The position numbers were made by a program, and so were the translations under genes. A stretch of DNA of 64,000 nt, from NCBI GenBank assembly GCA_945860595.1, contig CAMAQV010000010.1, forward strand, positions 1-64,000, given 5' to 3'. The notes under the pieces were generated by a model, which saw only the letters and a program-made list of their open reading frames with translations, was not told where the DNA came from and did no database searches. The stretch is from Comamonas sp. lk. GTDB lineage: Bacteria; Pseudomonadota; Gammaproteobacteria; Burkholderiales; Burkholderiaceae_C. This document shows, piece after piece, positions 7,957-17,847 of the stretch; positions within the stretch are counted from its first letter, which is position 1; every line of letters begins with the position of its first letter.

Positions 7957-10059
7957 ATGCCAACTGATCGCCGCTTTTGTGCGCAAAACCTTCGCCGTCT
8001 GTGCGGCGCGCTGGCGCTGGGCCTGAGCTGCGCCTGGGCCGCAGGACCCGGGGCGCAGCAGAACGAGCCCATCGCGCTCAATTTTTCGGACGCCAGCGTC
8101 TACGCCGTGGCCAGCACCATGGGTGCGATTTACGGCATGAATGTGCTGGTAGATCCCCGGGTGCAGGGAAAGATCACGCTGATCAGCAAAAAGCGGGTGA
8201 CACGGGACGTGGCGCTGGCGCAGTTTTTGGCGGCGCTGCGGCCTTTGGGCTACACCATGGTGGAGTCGGGCGGTCTGTTTAAAGTGGTGCCGGAGGCGGA
8301 CGCCAAGCTGCACAGCGCAGCGGTGGAAAGCAGCGACACCGCGCCGCAAGGTGCCAGCGGCGCGCAGGTGACGACGCAAATTTTCAAGCTCAATTACGAG
8401 GCCGCCAACAACCTGGTGCCGCTGCTGCGCCCGCTGATCAGCCCCAACAACACCATCAACCCCAACCCCAGCAGCAACACTTTGGTGATCACCGACTATG
8501 CCGACAACCTGCGTCGCATTGCCCACATCATTGCGCTGCTGGATGTCTCCAAAGGGACTGAGGTCGAAGTTATTGCGCTCAAAAACGCGATTGCGATTGA
8601 CCTGGCTCCGCTGGTGCTGAAACTTCTGGACGCGCAAAGCGCGGCTGGCGCGGCCGGCTCGGCAGATTCCAGCGCGGGCACCAAAACCAGTGTGGTGGCC
8701 GAGCCGCGCAGCAACAGCCTGGTGGTGCGTGCCGCCACGGCAGCGCGTGTGGCCCAGGTCAAGGCCATTGTTGACAAGCTGGACCAGGCACCCAGCGGCA
8801 GCAACGGCGAGCTGGGCGACATCCACGTGGTTTATCTGAAAAATGCCGATGCCACCAAGCTGGCGGCCACCCTGCGCGCAGCCCTGAGCGGCAACCCGCC
8901 CAGCGCGGCGGTGGCGGCGGCCAATCCGGGCACGGCGGGCAGCACCCCCCAAAGCGGCGCCCCCGCCAGCACCACCGGCGGCCAGGTGCAAGCCGACACG
9001 GCCACCAACTCGCTGATCATCACCGCGCCCGAGCCGCAGTACCGCCAGCTGCGCGCAGTGATCGAGCGCCTGGACACCCGGCGTGCCCAGGTGTTTGTGG
9101 AGAGCCTGATTGCCGAAATCAGCAGCGACCGGGCGGCCGAGTTCGGGGTGCAATGGCAGCAGGCGATTGGGCGCAGCGGCGACGCCATCGTGGGTGCGGG
9201 CGGCACCAATTTCGGCAGCGGGGGCAACAACATCATCAGCCTGGCCACCGCCATCGCCGGGGCCAATACCGCCGTGGTGCCGGGGCGGGGCTTCAACATC
9301 GGCGTAGCCAGCCCGGTGGGAGGCAACTATGTGCTGGGCTTTATGGCCCGGTTTTTGGAAGATTCGGGCGCAGGCAACGTGCTGTCTACGCCCAATTTGC
9401 TGACCCTGGACAACGAGGAGGCCAAGATCGTGATCGGCCAGAACGTGCCCTTTGTGACCGGGCAGTTCACCAACACCGGCGCGGCCAGCGGTTCGGTCAA
9501 TCCGTTTCAGACGATTGAACGCAAAGACGTGGGCTTGACGCTCAAGGTCAAGCCGCAAATCAGCGAGAACGGCAGCATCAAGCTGGCGATTTTTCAGGAG
9601 GTCTCCAATGTGCAGCCCTCCACCGTGAACAGCGCCAACGGCCCGACCACCAATAAGCGCACGATTGAATCGAATGTGCTGGTGGACGACGGATCCATTG
9701 TGGTGCTGGGCGGTTTGCTGCAAGACGAGTACCGCGACAGCCAGGAGAAAGTGCCCGGACTGGCGGACTTGCCGCTGATTGGCAGCCTGTTCAAAAGCGA
9801 GACACGGGGACGCAAAAAAACCAATTTGATGGTGTTTTTGCGCCCGGTGGTGGTGCGCGATGCGGCCGATACCGAGCGGCTGTCGGTCAGCCGCTACGAG
9901 CAGATGCGCGCAGGCATGGCCGATGGCCCGCAGGCAGGCGCTGCGCGGCTGCCGAACCGCGACGGCCTGCTGCTACCGGAGCTGGGCCGCAGCAACCCGG
10001 CCCCAGCCCCGGCACCGCCTGCGTCGATACCCCCAGCGAAACCTGCTGCGACCAACTGA
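7957..10059 (+). CDS. gspD: Type II secretion system secretin
   Basis: ~700 aa secretin: N-domains, AEPRSNSLVVRA, VPFVTGQFTNTGAASGSVNPFQTIERKDVGLTLKVKPQISENGSIKL, VLGGLLQDEYRDSQEKVPGLADLPLIGSLF. Start at 7957 gives a plausible signal peptide. Confidence 0.95.
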   Translation: MPTDRRFCAQNLRRLCGALALGLSCAWAAGPGAQQNEPIALNFSDASVYAVASTMGAIYGMNVLVDPRVQGKITLISKKRVTRDVALAQFLAALRPLGYTMVESGGLFKVVPEADAKLHSAAVESSDTAPQGASGAQVTTQIFKLNYEAANNLVPLLRPLISPNNTINPNPSSNTLVITDYADNLRRIAHIIALLDVSKGTEVEVIALKNAIAIDLAPLVLKLLDAQSAAGAAGSADSSAGTKTSVVAEPRSNSLVVRAATAARVAQVKAIVDKLDQAPSGSNGELGDIHVVYLKNADATKLAATLRAALSGNPPSAAVAAANPGTAGSTPQSGAPASTTGGQVQADTATNSLIITAPEPQYRQLRAVIERLDTRRAQVFVESLIAEISSDRAAEFGVQWQQAIGRSGDAIVGAGGTNFGSGGNNIISLATAIAGANTAVVPGRGFNIGVASPVGGNYVLGFMARFLEDSGAGNVLSTPNLLTLDNEEAKIVIGQNVPFVTGQFTNTGAASGSVNPFQTIERKDVGLTLKVKPQISENGSIKLAIFQEVSNVQPSTVNSANGPTTNKRTIESNVLVDDGSIVVLGGLLQDEYRDSQEKVPGLADLPLIGSLFKSETRGRKKTNLMVFLRPVVVRDAADTERLSVSRYEQMRAGMADGPQAGAARLPNRDGLLLPELGRSNPAPAPAPPASIPPAKPAATN

Positions 10060-10061
10060 CC

Positions 10062-11450
10062 GTGCGCTATCCGCTGCCCTATGCCTTTGCGCGCAGCCAC
10101 CAGCTGCTGCTGGAAGACGACGGACAGCGCTGCACGCTGCACCGGCATGCGGCTTCGTCCACTGCGGCGCTGGGCGAGGTGCTGCGCAAATACACAACCG
10201 CGCTGGTGCAGATGCACGCCAGTGAGGTGCTGGTGCAGCGCATCAGCGCGGCCTACGCGCAGGGCGATTCCAGCGCGGCAGCCGTGGTGCTGGAAGTGGA
10301 GAGCGAAGCCGATCTGGCGCGCATGATGCAAGAGCTGCCAGCCGTGGAAGACCTGCTGGAAACCGCAGGCGATGCGCCCATCATCCGCATGCTCAACGCG
10401 CTGCTGACGCAGGCGGCGCGCGACGGGGCCAGCGACATCCATATCGAGCCATTCGAGCGCTATTCAGCGGTGCGCTTCCGGGTGGATGGCAGCCTGCGTG
10501 AGGTGGTGCAACCCAACCGGGCGCTGCATGCGGCGCTGATCTCGCGCCTGAAGATCATGGCCGAGCTGGATATTGCGGAGCGCCGCATGCCGCAGGACGG
10601 GCGGATCTCCCTGCGCATCGGAACCCGTGCCGTCGACGTGCGGGTCAGCACCCTGCCCGGTGCCCACGGCGAACGTGCAGTGCTGCGCCTGCTGGACAAA
10701 AGCAACAGCCAGCTGAACCTGGAGTCCATCGGCATGCAGGGCGAGGTTTTGCGCCAGTTCACCCAGCTGCTGGCGCAACCCCACGGCATTGTGTTGGTCA
10801 CCGGGCCGACCGGCTCGGGCAAAACCACCACGCTGTATGCCGCTTTGCAGCGCATGGACCGGGTGGGCAGCAACATCTTGACCGTAGAGGACCCGATTGA
10901 GTACGAGCTGCCCGGCATTGGCCAGACCCAGGTGAACCCGAAAATTGAGCTGGACTTTGCCAAAGCCCTGCGCGCCATCCTGCGCCAGGACCCGGACGTG
11001 ATCATGATTGGCGAGATCCGCGATTTCGAGACGGCGCACATCGCCATCCAGGCCTCGCTAACCGGCCACCTGGTGCTGGCCACGCTGCACACCAACGACG
11101 CGGCCAGCGCGGTCACGCGGCTGCAGGACATGGGCGTGGAGCCCTTTCTGCTCAGCGCCTCTTTGCTGGGCGTTTTGGCGCAGCGCCTGGTACGCACCTG
11201 CTGCCGCGCCTGCGCAGGCAGCGGCTGCACCGCCTGCGCCCGAACCGGGTATTCCGGGCGGACCGGGATTTTTGAGTTGCTGCTCGCGCAGGACCGCCTG
11301 CGGGCGCTGATCCACGCCCGGGCATCGGAGGCGGACATCCGCGCTGCGGCGCTGGTCGGTGGGATGGCGCTGCTGCGCCAGGACGGCGAACGCCTGGTGC
11401 ACAGCGGCATCACCACCCGCGAAGAGTTGCTGCGGGTCACGCGCGACTAG
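10062..11450 (+). CDS. gspE: Type II secretion system ATPase E
   Basis: GTG start; Walker A GPTGSGKTTTLYAAL, DPDVIMIGEIRDFETAHIAIQASLTGHLVLATLHTNDA; compact C4 motif CCRACAGSGCTAC. Confidence 0.95.
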   Translation: MRYPLPYAFARSHQLLLEDDGQRCTLHRHAASSTAALGEVLRKYTTALVQMHASEVLVQRISAAYAQGDSSAAAVVLEVESEADLARMMQELPAVEDLLETAGDAPIIRMLNALLTQAARDGASDIHIEPFERYSAVRFRVDGSLREVVQPNRALHAALISRLKIMAELDIAERRMPQDGRISLRIGTRAVDVRVSTLPGAHGERAVLRLLDKSNSQLNLESIGMQGEVLRQFTQLLAQPHGIVLVTGPTGSGKTTTLYAALQRMDRVGSNILTVEDPIEYELPGIGQTQVNPKIELDFAKALRAILRQDPDVIMIGEIRDFETAHIAIQASLTGHLVLATLHTNDAASAVTRLQDMGVEPFLLSASLLGVLAQRLVRTCCRACAGSGCTACARTGYSGRTGIFELLLAQDRLRALIHARASEADIRAAALVGGMALLRQDGERLVHSGITTREELLRVTRD

Positions 11451-11472
11451 CCCGGCTCAGGCGTCGCACACC

Positions 11473-12687
11473 ATGGCCGCATTCCGCTACGAGGCCCTGA
11501 GCCGCGAGGGCCAGAACAGCCGGGGCACGCTGGAGGCCGAATCTGCCAAAGCCGCACGCCATGCGCTGCGTATGCAGGGCCTGGTGCCGTTGTCGGTCGA
11601 AGCCATTGCAGGTTCGAACCCGGGCACCCACACGGCGCTGTGGACGCGCCGGGTTTTTAGCGCCGCGCAGCGCGCCAGCTGGACGCGCCAGCTCGCCGGT
11701 CTGGTGGCTGCCGGCCTCCCCCTGGAGCGCGCACTGGCGGCGCTGGCCGAAGACATGCCGACCGAGGCCCAGCGCGCACTGCTTGGGCACCTGCGCAGCG
11801 AGGTCAGCGCGGGCAGCAGCTTTGCCAAGGCCTTGGCGCTGTATCCGCAGGAATTCCCCGCCACCATCCAGTCCGCCATCAACGCGGGTGAGCAAAGCGG
11901 CAAGCTGGGGCTGGTGCTGGACCGTCTGGCCGACAGCGAAGAGGCCGAGCACGAATTGCAGTCGCGCCTGCTGGGGGCGGCGCTGTACCCGGCCATCGTC
12001 AGCGTGGTGGCCCTGTGCATCGTGCTGTTTTTGCTGGGCTATGTGGTGCCGCAGGTGGCACAGGTTTTCACGGCAAGCAAGCGCAGCCTGCCGCTGCTGA
12101 CCACGCTCATGCTGGGGCTTAGCGGGCTGGTGCGCAGCTATGGGCTTGCGGCGACCGTGGCCATCGCGGGCGGCTTGCTGGCGCTGCAGCGGGCACTGCA
12201 GCTGCCTGCCCTGCGGCTGCGCTGGGACACTTATTGTTTGCATCTGCCCCTGCTCGGCCCCATGGCGCGCAGCTACAACGCCGCGCGCTTTGCCGCCACC
12301 CTGGCCATGCTGGCGGGTGCCGGGGTGCCCCTCCTGAAGGCGCTGCAGTCGGCGGGCGACGGCTTGGGCAACCAGGCGCTGCGGGCCGATGTGCAGGAGG
12401 CCTTGGCATCGGTACGCGAGGGCAGCCCGCTGGCCGTTGCCCTGGCCCGCAGCGGGCGCTTTCCCGCGCTGTTGACCACTTTTGCGCGGCTGGGCGAGCA
12501 AACCGGCCAGCTGCCGGATATGCTGCAGCGCGCCTCGGCGCAGCTGAGCGGGCAGGTACAGCGCCGCGCCACCGCCCTGGCAACGGTGCTGGAGCCCTTG
12601 CTGATCGTGGCCATGGGCATGGTGGTGATGCTGATTGTGCTGGCCGTGCTGCTGCCGATTATTGAAATGAACCAACTGGTCCGCTGA
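11473..12687 (+). CDS. gspF: Type II secretion system inner membrane protein F
   Basis: MAAFRYEALSREGQNSRGTLEAESAKAARHALRMQGLVPLSVE..., repeated T2SSF domain, C-terminal VVMLIVLAVLLPIIEMNQLV. Confidence 0.95.
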   Translation: MAAFRYEALSREGQNSRGTLEAESAKAARHALRMQGLVPLSVEAIAGSNPGTHTALWTRRVFSAAQRASWTRQLAGLVAAGLPLERALAALAEDMPTEAQRALLGHLRSEVSAGSSFAKALALYPQEFPATIQSAINAGEQSGKLGLVLDRLADSEEAEHELQSRLLGAALYPAIVSVVALCIVLFLLGYVVPQVAQVFTASKRSLPLLTTLMLGLSGLVRSYGLAATVAIAGGLLALQRALQLPALRLRWDTYCLHLPLLGPMARSYNAARFAATLAMLAGAGVPLLKALQSAGDGLGNQALRADVQEALASVREGSPLAVALARSGRFPALLTTFARLGEQTGQLPDMLQRASAQLSGQVQRRATALATVLEPLLIVAMGMVVMLIVLAVLLPIIEMNQLVR

Positions 12688-12692
12688 TACCC

Positions 12693-13199
12693 ATGTCTTT
12701 GTCCGAACGCTGGAAACCCAGCACCACCGTCGCCGCCGTGATCGAACGCGAGGGCCGCTTTTTGCTGATTGAGGAGCACACGCCCGAGGGCCTGCGCCTG
12801 AACAACCCTGCCGGGCACCTGGACCCGGGTGAGTCGCCCCAAGAGGCCTGCGTGCGCGAGGTGCTGGAAGAGACCGCGCATGTATTCACACCGAGCGCGC
12901 TACTGGGTATTTACTACGGCCGCTTCCAGCGCCCGCCCAGCGCGGCCTGGCCGCAGGGCGAAGACATCAGCTATATGCGCTTTGCGTTTTGCGGCAGCGT
13001 GGGCGAGGCGATTGCCGGGCGCGCCCTGGACACGGGCATCGTGCGCACACTGTGGCTGACGCCCGATGAAATCCGCGCCACCCGCAGCCGCCATCGCAGC
13101 GCCTATTTGCTGGCCTGCATGGAAGACTACCTGCGTGGGCAGCGCTATCCGCTGGAGTTGGTGCGCACCGATGCGAGTGTGTACGGGCCAACACAGTAA
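12693..13199 (+). CDS. NUDIX hydrolase (MutT/NudJ-like)
   Basis: Nudix box GHLDPGESPQEACVREVLEETAH (GX5EX7REUXEE). Confidence 0.92.
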   Translation: MSLSERWKPSTTVAAVIEREGRFLLIEEHTPEGLRLNNPAGHLDPGESPQEACVREVLEETAHVFTPSALLGIYYGRFQRPPSAAWPQGEDISYMRFAFCGSVGEAIAGRALDTGIVRTLWLTPDEIRATRSRHRSAYLLACMEDYLRGQRYPLELVRTDASVYGPTQ

Positions 13200-13220
13200 G
13201 GCCCACCCTAAAATCCGGCG

Positions 13221-14369
13221 ATGACCCCATCGCTTGAATCCAGCCCGCGCAAGCAGCGCATCGTGGTCGGCTTGAGCGGTGGCGTGGATTCGGCGGTCAC
13301 AGCCTATTTGCTCAAACGCCAGGGGCATGAGGTGCTGGGCATCTTCATGAAAAACTGGGAGGACGATGACGACAGCGAATACTGCGCCTCGAACATCGAC
13401 TTCATCGACGCCGCCGCCGTGGCCGATGTACTGGGCATCGAGATTGAGCATGTCAACTTTGCCGCGGACTACAAAGACCGGGTGTTCGCTGAGTTCCTGC
13501 GCGAGTATTCAGCCGGGCGCACGCCCAATCCGGATATTTTGTGCAACGCAGAGATCAAGTTCAAAGCGTTTTTAGACCACGCCCTGCGCCTGGGCGCAGA
13601 CCATATCGCCACCGGGCATTACGCGCGGGTGCGGCACAACCCGGCAACCGGCCTGCACGAGCTGCTCAAGGGAATGGACCCGGCCAAGGACCAAAGCTAT
13701 TTTTTGCACCGGCTCAGCCAGGCCCAGCTGGCCAAAACCCTGTTTCCTGTAGGCGAGTTGCACAAAACCGAGGTACGGCGGATTGCCGACGAGATTGGTT
13801 TGCCCAACGCCAAGAAGAAGGACTCCACCGGTATTTGCTTTATCGGCGAGCGGCCTTTCCGCGCGTTTCTCAACCGCTACATCGCCCACGCGCCGGGGCC
13901 AATCAAGAACGACAAAGGCCAGACGATTGCCCAGCATGTGGGGCTGTCCTTCTACACATTGGGCCAGCGCCAGGGGCTGGGCATTGGCGGGCTGAAAGCG
14001 CGCGGCGCGCAAAAGGGCGGCGGCGAACACGCGCCCTGGTTTGTGGCCCGCAAAGACATGGCCAGCAACACCTTGTGGGTGGTGCAAGGCCATGAACATC
14101 CTTGGCTGCAATCGCACACGCTCGATGCGCTGGATGCCAGCTGGATCGCCGGTGCGCCACCGGCCGCCTCGGGCCTTGGGGCCAAGACGCGGTACCGCCA
14201 GGCCGATGCGCCCTGCATGTTCAGCGCGTCCGAACGCACGCACGCTGGCTTTGCGCTGGAATTTCCCCAGCAGCAATGGGCGGTTACGCCGGGCCAGTCT
14301 GCGGTGTTGTACGACGGCGAGGTCTGCCTGGGTGGCGGGGTCATCCACAGCTGCGCGACCTCCGCTTGA
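13221..14369 (+). CDS. mnmA: tRNA-specific 2-thiouridylase
   Basis: [66 protein letters not shown]. Confidence 0.97.
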   Translation: MTPSLESSPRKQRIVVGLSGGVDSAVTAYLLKRQGHEVLGIFMKNWEDDDDSEYCASNIDFIDAAAVADVLGIEIEHVNFAADYKDRVFAEFLREYSAGRTPNPDILCNAEIKFKAFLDHALRLGADHIATGHYARVRHNPATGLHELLKGMDPAKDQSYFLHRLSQAQLAKTLFPVGELHKTEVRRIADEIGLPNAKKKDSTGICFIGERPFRAFLNRYIAHAPGPIKNDKGQTIAQHVGLSFYTLGQRQGLGIGGLKARGAQKGGGEHAPWFVARKDMASNTLWVVQGHEHPWLQSHTLDALDASWIAGAPPAASGLGAKTRYRQADAPCMFSASERTHAGFALEFPQQQWAVTPGQSAVLYDGEVCLGGGVIHSCATSA

Positions 14370-14455
14370 TGCAACCCTGTAACCAAAACGGCATCCCTGC
14401 GTGGGAGAATGTCCGCGGCGCGATCGCGCGTCCCTTCCCACTCTAGGAGATATTC

Positions 14456-15889
14456 ATGGTGCTTCGCGCAACCAAAATCGTGGCTACCCTCGGCCCTGCA
14501 TCCAGTGACCCGGCGCTGTTGGAAGAAATGATCCGTGCCGGGGTCAACGTGGTGCGGCTGAATTTCAGCCACGGAACTGCGCAAGACCATATCGACCGGG
14601 CCGCCATGGTGCGCACCGTCGCGCAGCGCGCGGGACGCGAGGTGGCCATCATGGCCGACCTGCAGGGCCCCAAGATCCGGGTCGGTAAATTTGCCGAGGG
14701 CAAGGTGATGCTCGAAGTCGGGCAGCCCTTTGTACTGGACGCGATGCGCACCGAGCCGGGCGATATCCACGGCGTAGGCCTGGACTACAAAGCCCTGCCG
14801 CGCGAAGTCAAGGCGGGCGATGTGCTGCTGCTCAATGACGGCCTGATCGTCATCACCGTGGAGAAGGTCCATGGTGAACAAGTGCACACCACGGTCACGC
14901 TGGGCGGCGTGTTGTCCAACAACAAAGGCATCAATAAAAAAGGCGGCGGTCTGACCGCGCCGGCGCTGACTGCCAAAGACATGGAAGATATCCGCACTGC
15001 CATGGCCTTTCAGGCGGATTACGTGGCCGTCAGCTTTCCCAAGAGCGGTACCGACATGGAAATGGCGCGCCAACTTTGCAACGTGGCCGGGGCCGAGTTC
15101 AACCACACACCCGCACTGATTGCCAAAATTGAGCGCGCGGAGGCCATACCCAAACTGGAAGAAATCCTGCGGGCCAGCGATGCCATCATGGTCGCCCGTG
15201 GCGACCTGGCGGTCGAAGTCGGCAATGCCGCCGTGCCGGCGCTACAAAAGCGCATGATCAAGATGGCGCGCGAGCTCGACAAGGTGGTGATCACCGCCAC
15301 CCAGATGATGGAGTCCATGATCACCAACCCGGTGCCCACCCGCGCCGAGGTCAGCGACGTCGCCAACGCCGTGCTCGACGGCACCGACGCCGTCATGCTG
15401 TCGGCGGAAACCGCTGCGGGCAAGTACCCATTGGAGACGATCAAGGAAATGGTGCAAATCTGCTTGGCGGCCGAAGAAAGCCAGCAGGTCAAGCTCGACG
15501 CGGACTTCATCGGCAAAACCTTTGCGCGCATCGACCAGTCAATCGCGATGGGCTCGCTCTTCACGGCCCACCACATGGGTGCCAAAGCCATTGTGGCCAT
15601 GACCGACAGCGGCTCCACTGCGCTGTGGATGAGCCGCCACCTGATCCACGTGCCCATTTACGCGCTCACCCCGCGCCTGAGCAGCCAGCGCCGCATGGCC
15701 CTGTACCGCAACGTGCGTCCGCTGCTGATGGACACCAGTACCAACCGCGACTCCGCTCTGGCCGAAGCGGAGAGCCACCTCAAAATACGCGGCATCGTGC
15801 AGGGCGGCGACGTCTACGTGATTACCTGCGGCGAGCCCATGGGCGCTCCCGGCGGCACCAATATGCTGAAGATTTGCCAGGTAGCCTGA
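14456..15889 (+). CDS. pyk: Pyruvate kinase
   Basis: TKIVATLGPASSDPALLEEMIRAGVNVVRLNFSHG, MVARGDLAVEVG, ATQMMESMITNPVPTRAEVSDVANAVLDGTDAVMLSAETAAGKYP; SD AGGAG upstream. Confidence 0.97.
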   Translation: MVLRATKIVATLGPASSDPALLEEMIRAGVNVVRLNFSHGTAQDHIDRAAMVRTVAQRAGREVAIMADLQGPKIRVGKFAEGKVMLEVGQPFVLDAMRTEPGDIHGVGLDYKALPREVKAGDVLLLNDGLIVITVEKVHGEQVHTTVTLGGVLSNNKGINKKGGGLTAPALTAKDMEDIRTAMAFQADYVAVSFPKSGTDMEMARQLCNVAGAEFNHTPALIAKIERAEAIPKLEEILRASDAIMVARGDLAVEVGNAAVPALQKRMIKMARELDKVVITATQMMESMITNPVPTRAEVSDVANAVLDGTDAVMLSAETAAGKYPLETIKEMVQICLAAEESQQVKLDADFIGKTFARIDQSIAMGSLFTAHHMGAKAIVAMTDSGSTALWMSRHLIHVPIYALTPRLSSQRRMALYRNVRPLLMDTSTNRDSALAEAESHLKIRGIVQGGDVYVITCGEPMGAPGGTNMLKICQVA

Positions 15890-15971
15890 GCCCTGACTCT
15901 GCCCCGCCAGCGGGGCGTCCAGGATCGGGCGGACCGCGCCTTCGGGTGAACACAGCGACCCCCACGATGCA

Positions 15972-16427
15972 TTGAACCCATGCCTAGCCGCAATTGCACC
16001 CCCGCAGGGCGGGGTGCTGCTGGCGCGCACCGAGCTGACTGCCGGATCCGCCTGCCACGCAACTGGCCTGCTGCCCCGGCTCAACATGCGTGACACGGTC
16101 GGGCAGTTGCACAAAGACTCGGTCGATTTGTATAAACGGCTAAAGACGGAAACCGGGCAGGAGGTGAGCGTTCACGTTACCGGCATTCCGCGCCTGGCTA
16201 CCAAGCCGGACCGCATGGACGAGCATCTGAAGTACTGCGGCGTACCCAAACGCTGTGTCACCATCGAAGTACACGGCGTCACCGACGCCGACCCGCTGGG
16301 ATACATCGCCGCCGCACACGCTGTGGTGGGCAAACAGCGCGAGATCGAGATCTTGGGCCAGCGCAAGCAGGCCAGCATGGTGATTGAGTCGCCACTGGAC
16401 CCGGACAACGCCAAGTTGCGCGCGTAA
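15972..16427 (+). pseudogene. Remnant of a dimethylglycine/sarcosine-dehydrogenase-like FAD oxidoreductase with internal deletions
   Basis: GVLLARTELTAGSACHATGLLPRLNMRDTVGQLHKDSVDLYKRLKTETGQEVSVHVTG... resembles the N-terminal DAO part (normally preceded by a GxGxxG Rossmann segment, absent here); it is joined to VTIEVHGVTDADPLG and then EIEILGQRKQASMVIESPLDPDNAKLRA, which resemble the C-terminal GcvT-like end. Confidence 0.7.
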
Positions 16428-16450
16428 ACTGCGCTCCTTTGACCCGCCTC

Positions 16451-16476
16451 AACAAGCCGTCGGTCGACGGCTTGTT
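16451..16476. terminator. Strong hairpin (12-bp arms) between the DMGDH-like remnant and the CobW-type gene
   Basis: AACAAGCCGTCG GT CGACGGCTTGTT perfect inverted repeat, 24 bp after the remnant's stop codon; no clean T-tract, so terminator role is tentative. Confidence 0.5.
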
Positions 16477-16508
16477 CGCTTGTGCGACCTTCTTGCGCTG
16501 GAATTGCA

Positions 16509-17576
16509 ATGACATTGATTCCCACCACCATCCTGACCGGATTCCTCGGCTCCGGAAAAACCACGCTGCTCAAGCGCATCCTGTCTGAAGCCCACGGGCA
16601 AAAAATTGCCGTGGTCGAAAACGAATTCGGCGAGGAAAACATCGACAGCGAGATTCTGGTCTCTGACACCACAGAGCACATCGTGCAAATGAGCAACGGC
16701 TGCATCTGCTGCACCATCCGCGAAGACCTGCGTGCCACCTTACACAGTCTGGCTGAGAAAAAGCGCAAAGGTGAGTTGCACTTCGACCGCGTCGTGATCG
16801 AAACTACCGGCCTGGCCGACCCGGGACCGGTGGCGCAAACCTTTTTCATGGACGACGAAGTGGCCGAGTCCTACCTGCTGGACTCGATCCTGACCCTGGT
16901 GGATGCCAAACACGCGGCAACCCAGCTGAATGATCGCCAGGAAGCGCGTCGCCAGGTGGGTTTTGCAGACCGGATTTTCATCAGCAAAGCTGAGCTGGTG
17001 GATGCCAAAGAACTAGACGCACTCAAGCACCGGCTCAGCCACATGAACCCGCGCGCACCGCAAAGCGTGGTGCATTTCGGTGAGGTCGCCATCAAGGACG
17101 TTCTTGACCTCTACGGATTCAACCTCAATGCCAAGCTCGACATCGACCCGGATTTCCTGAAGGACGAGCACGCGCACCACGACCATGGCCATGAAGAGGC
17201 GCATGTGCATGGACCCGATTGCGACCATCCTTCCCACGACGACCATGCCCACGGCGCGGGCCACCACCACCATGTGGACGACGACGTCAAGAGCTTTGTG
17301 TTCAGGTCCCCGCGTGCCTTCGACCCGGCGCGCCTGGAGGACTTTTTGGGTGCTATCGTCAATATCTACGGGCCCCGCATGCTGCGCTACAAAGGCGTGC
17401 TCTATATGAAAGACACCGAGCGCAAGGTGATCTTCCAAGGCGTGCACCAACTTATGGGCAGCGATTTGGGGCCAGTGTGGGGTGCCGACGAGCCGCGCCA
17501 GAGCAAGATGGTGTTCATCGGCATCGACCTGCCGCAGGACATCTTGCGCCAAGGGCTTGAACAGTCGCTGGTCTAA
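16509..17576 (+). CDS. CobW/G3E-family GTPase with His-rich metal-binding segment
   Basis: TTILTGFLGSGKTTLLKRIL (P-loop), NGCICCTIREDL (CxCC), His-rich DEHAHHDHGHEEAHVHGPDCDHPSHDDHAHGAGHHHHVDDD, CobW_C domain. Confidence 0.93.
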   Translation: MTLIPTTILTGFLGSGKTTLLKRILSEAHGQKIAVVENEFGEENIDSEILVSDTTEHIVQMSNGCICCTIREDLRATLHSLAEKKRKGELHFDRVVIETTGLADPGPVAQTFFMDDEVAESYLLDSILTLVDAKHAATQLNDRQEARRQVGFADRIFISKAELVDAKELDALKHRLSHMNPRAPQSVVHFGEVAIKDVLDLYGFNLNAKLDIDPDFLKDEHAHHDHGHEEAHVHGPDCDHPSHDDHAHGAGHHHHVDDDVKSFVFRSPRAFDPARLEDFLGAIVNIYGPRMLRYKGVLYMKDTERKVIFQGVHQLMGSDLGPVWGADEPRQSKMVFIGIDLPQDILRQGLEQSLV

Positions 17577-17847
17577 AGCGGCTCGGTAGCCGGACACCGT
17601 CACCAACCGGGGCCATGTTTAGGGCAAAATCCAACATATGCTGCATTGCAGCAATTTACTCTGGTGCGCACGCGCTAATCCAGGTGTGTTGGCTATGTTT
17701 TCTGCGATTTTTCAATGGATGGGTTTAGGGCTTGGCTTGCCTGTACACTCGCGCGCCAAAGCCGAGTCCCCCGCCGCCCAAACCACGCATGGTGGCAAAG
17801 CGCTCGCATCAGAAACACAGCCAACCGGCACCCACAGGAGACGAGCC

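Noticed and set aside
7864-9723. 619-codon minus-strand ORF opposite gspD
   Set aside because: High-GC shadow ORF antisense to a clear secretin; low-complexity His/Gly/Arg composition, no recognizable domain.
14424-14440. GCGCGATCGCGC palindrome upstream of pyk
   Set aside because: Short GC-rich palindrome of a type common in high-GC genomes; no partner elements seen.
15901-15916. GCCCCGC-ca-GCGGGGC hairpin after pyk
   Set aside because: Good stem but minimal loop and no T-tract; cannot call it a terminator with confidence.
16451-16476. Possible Zur operator upstream of the CobW-type gene
   Set aside because: Sequence does not resemble the AT-rich Zur-type consensus (GTTATA-like); treated as hairpin/terminator instead.
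17160-17290. CAC/CAT-rich stretch
   Set aside because: Explained by the His-rich metal-binding segment of the CobW-type GTPase.
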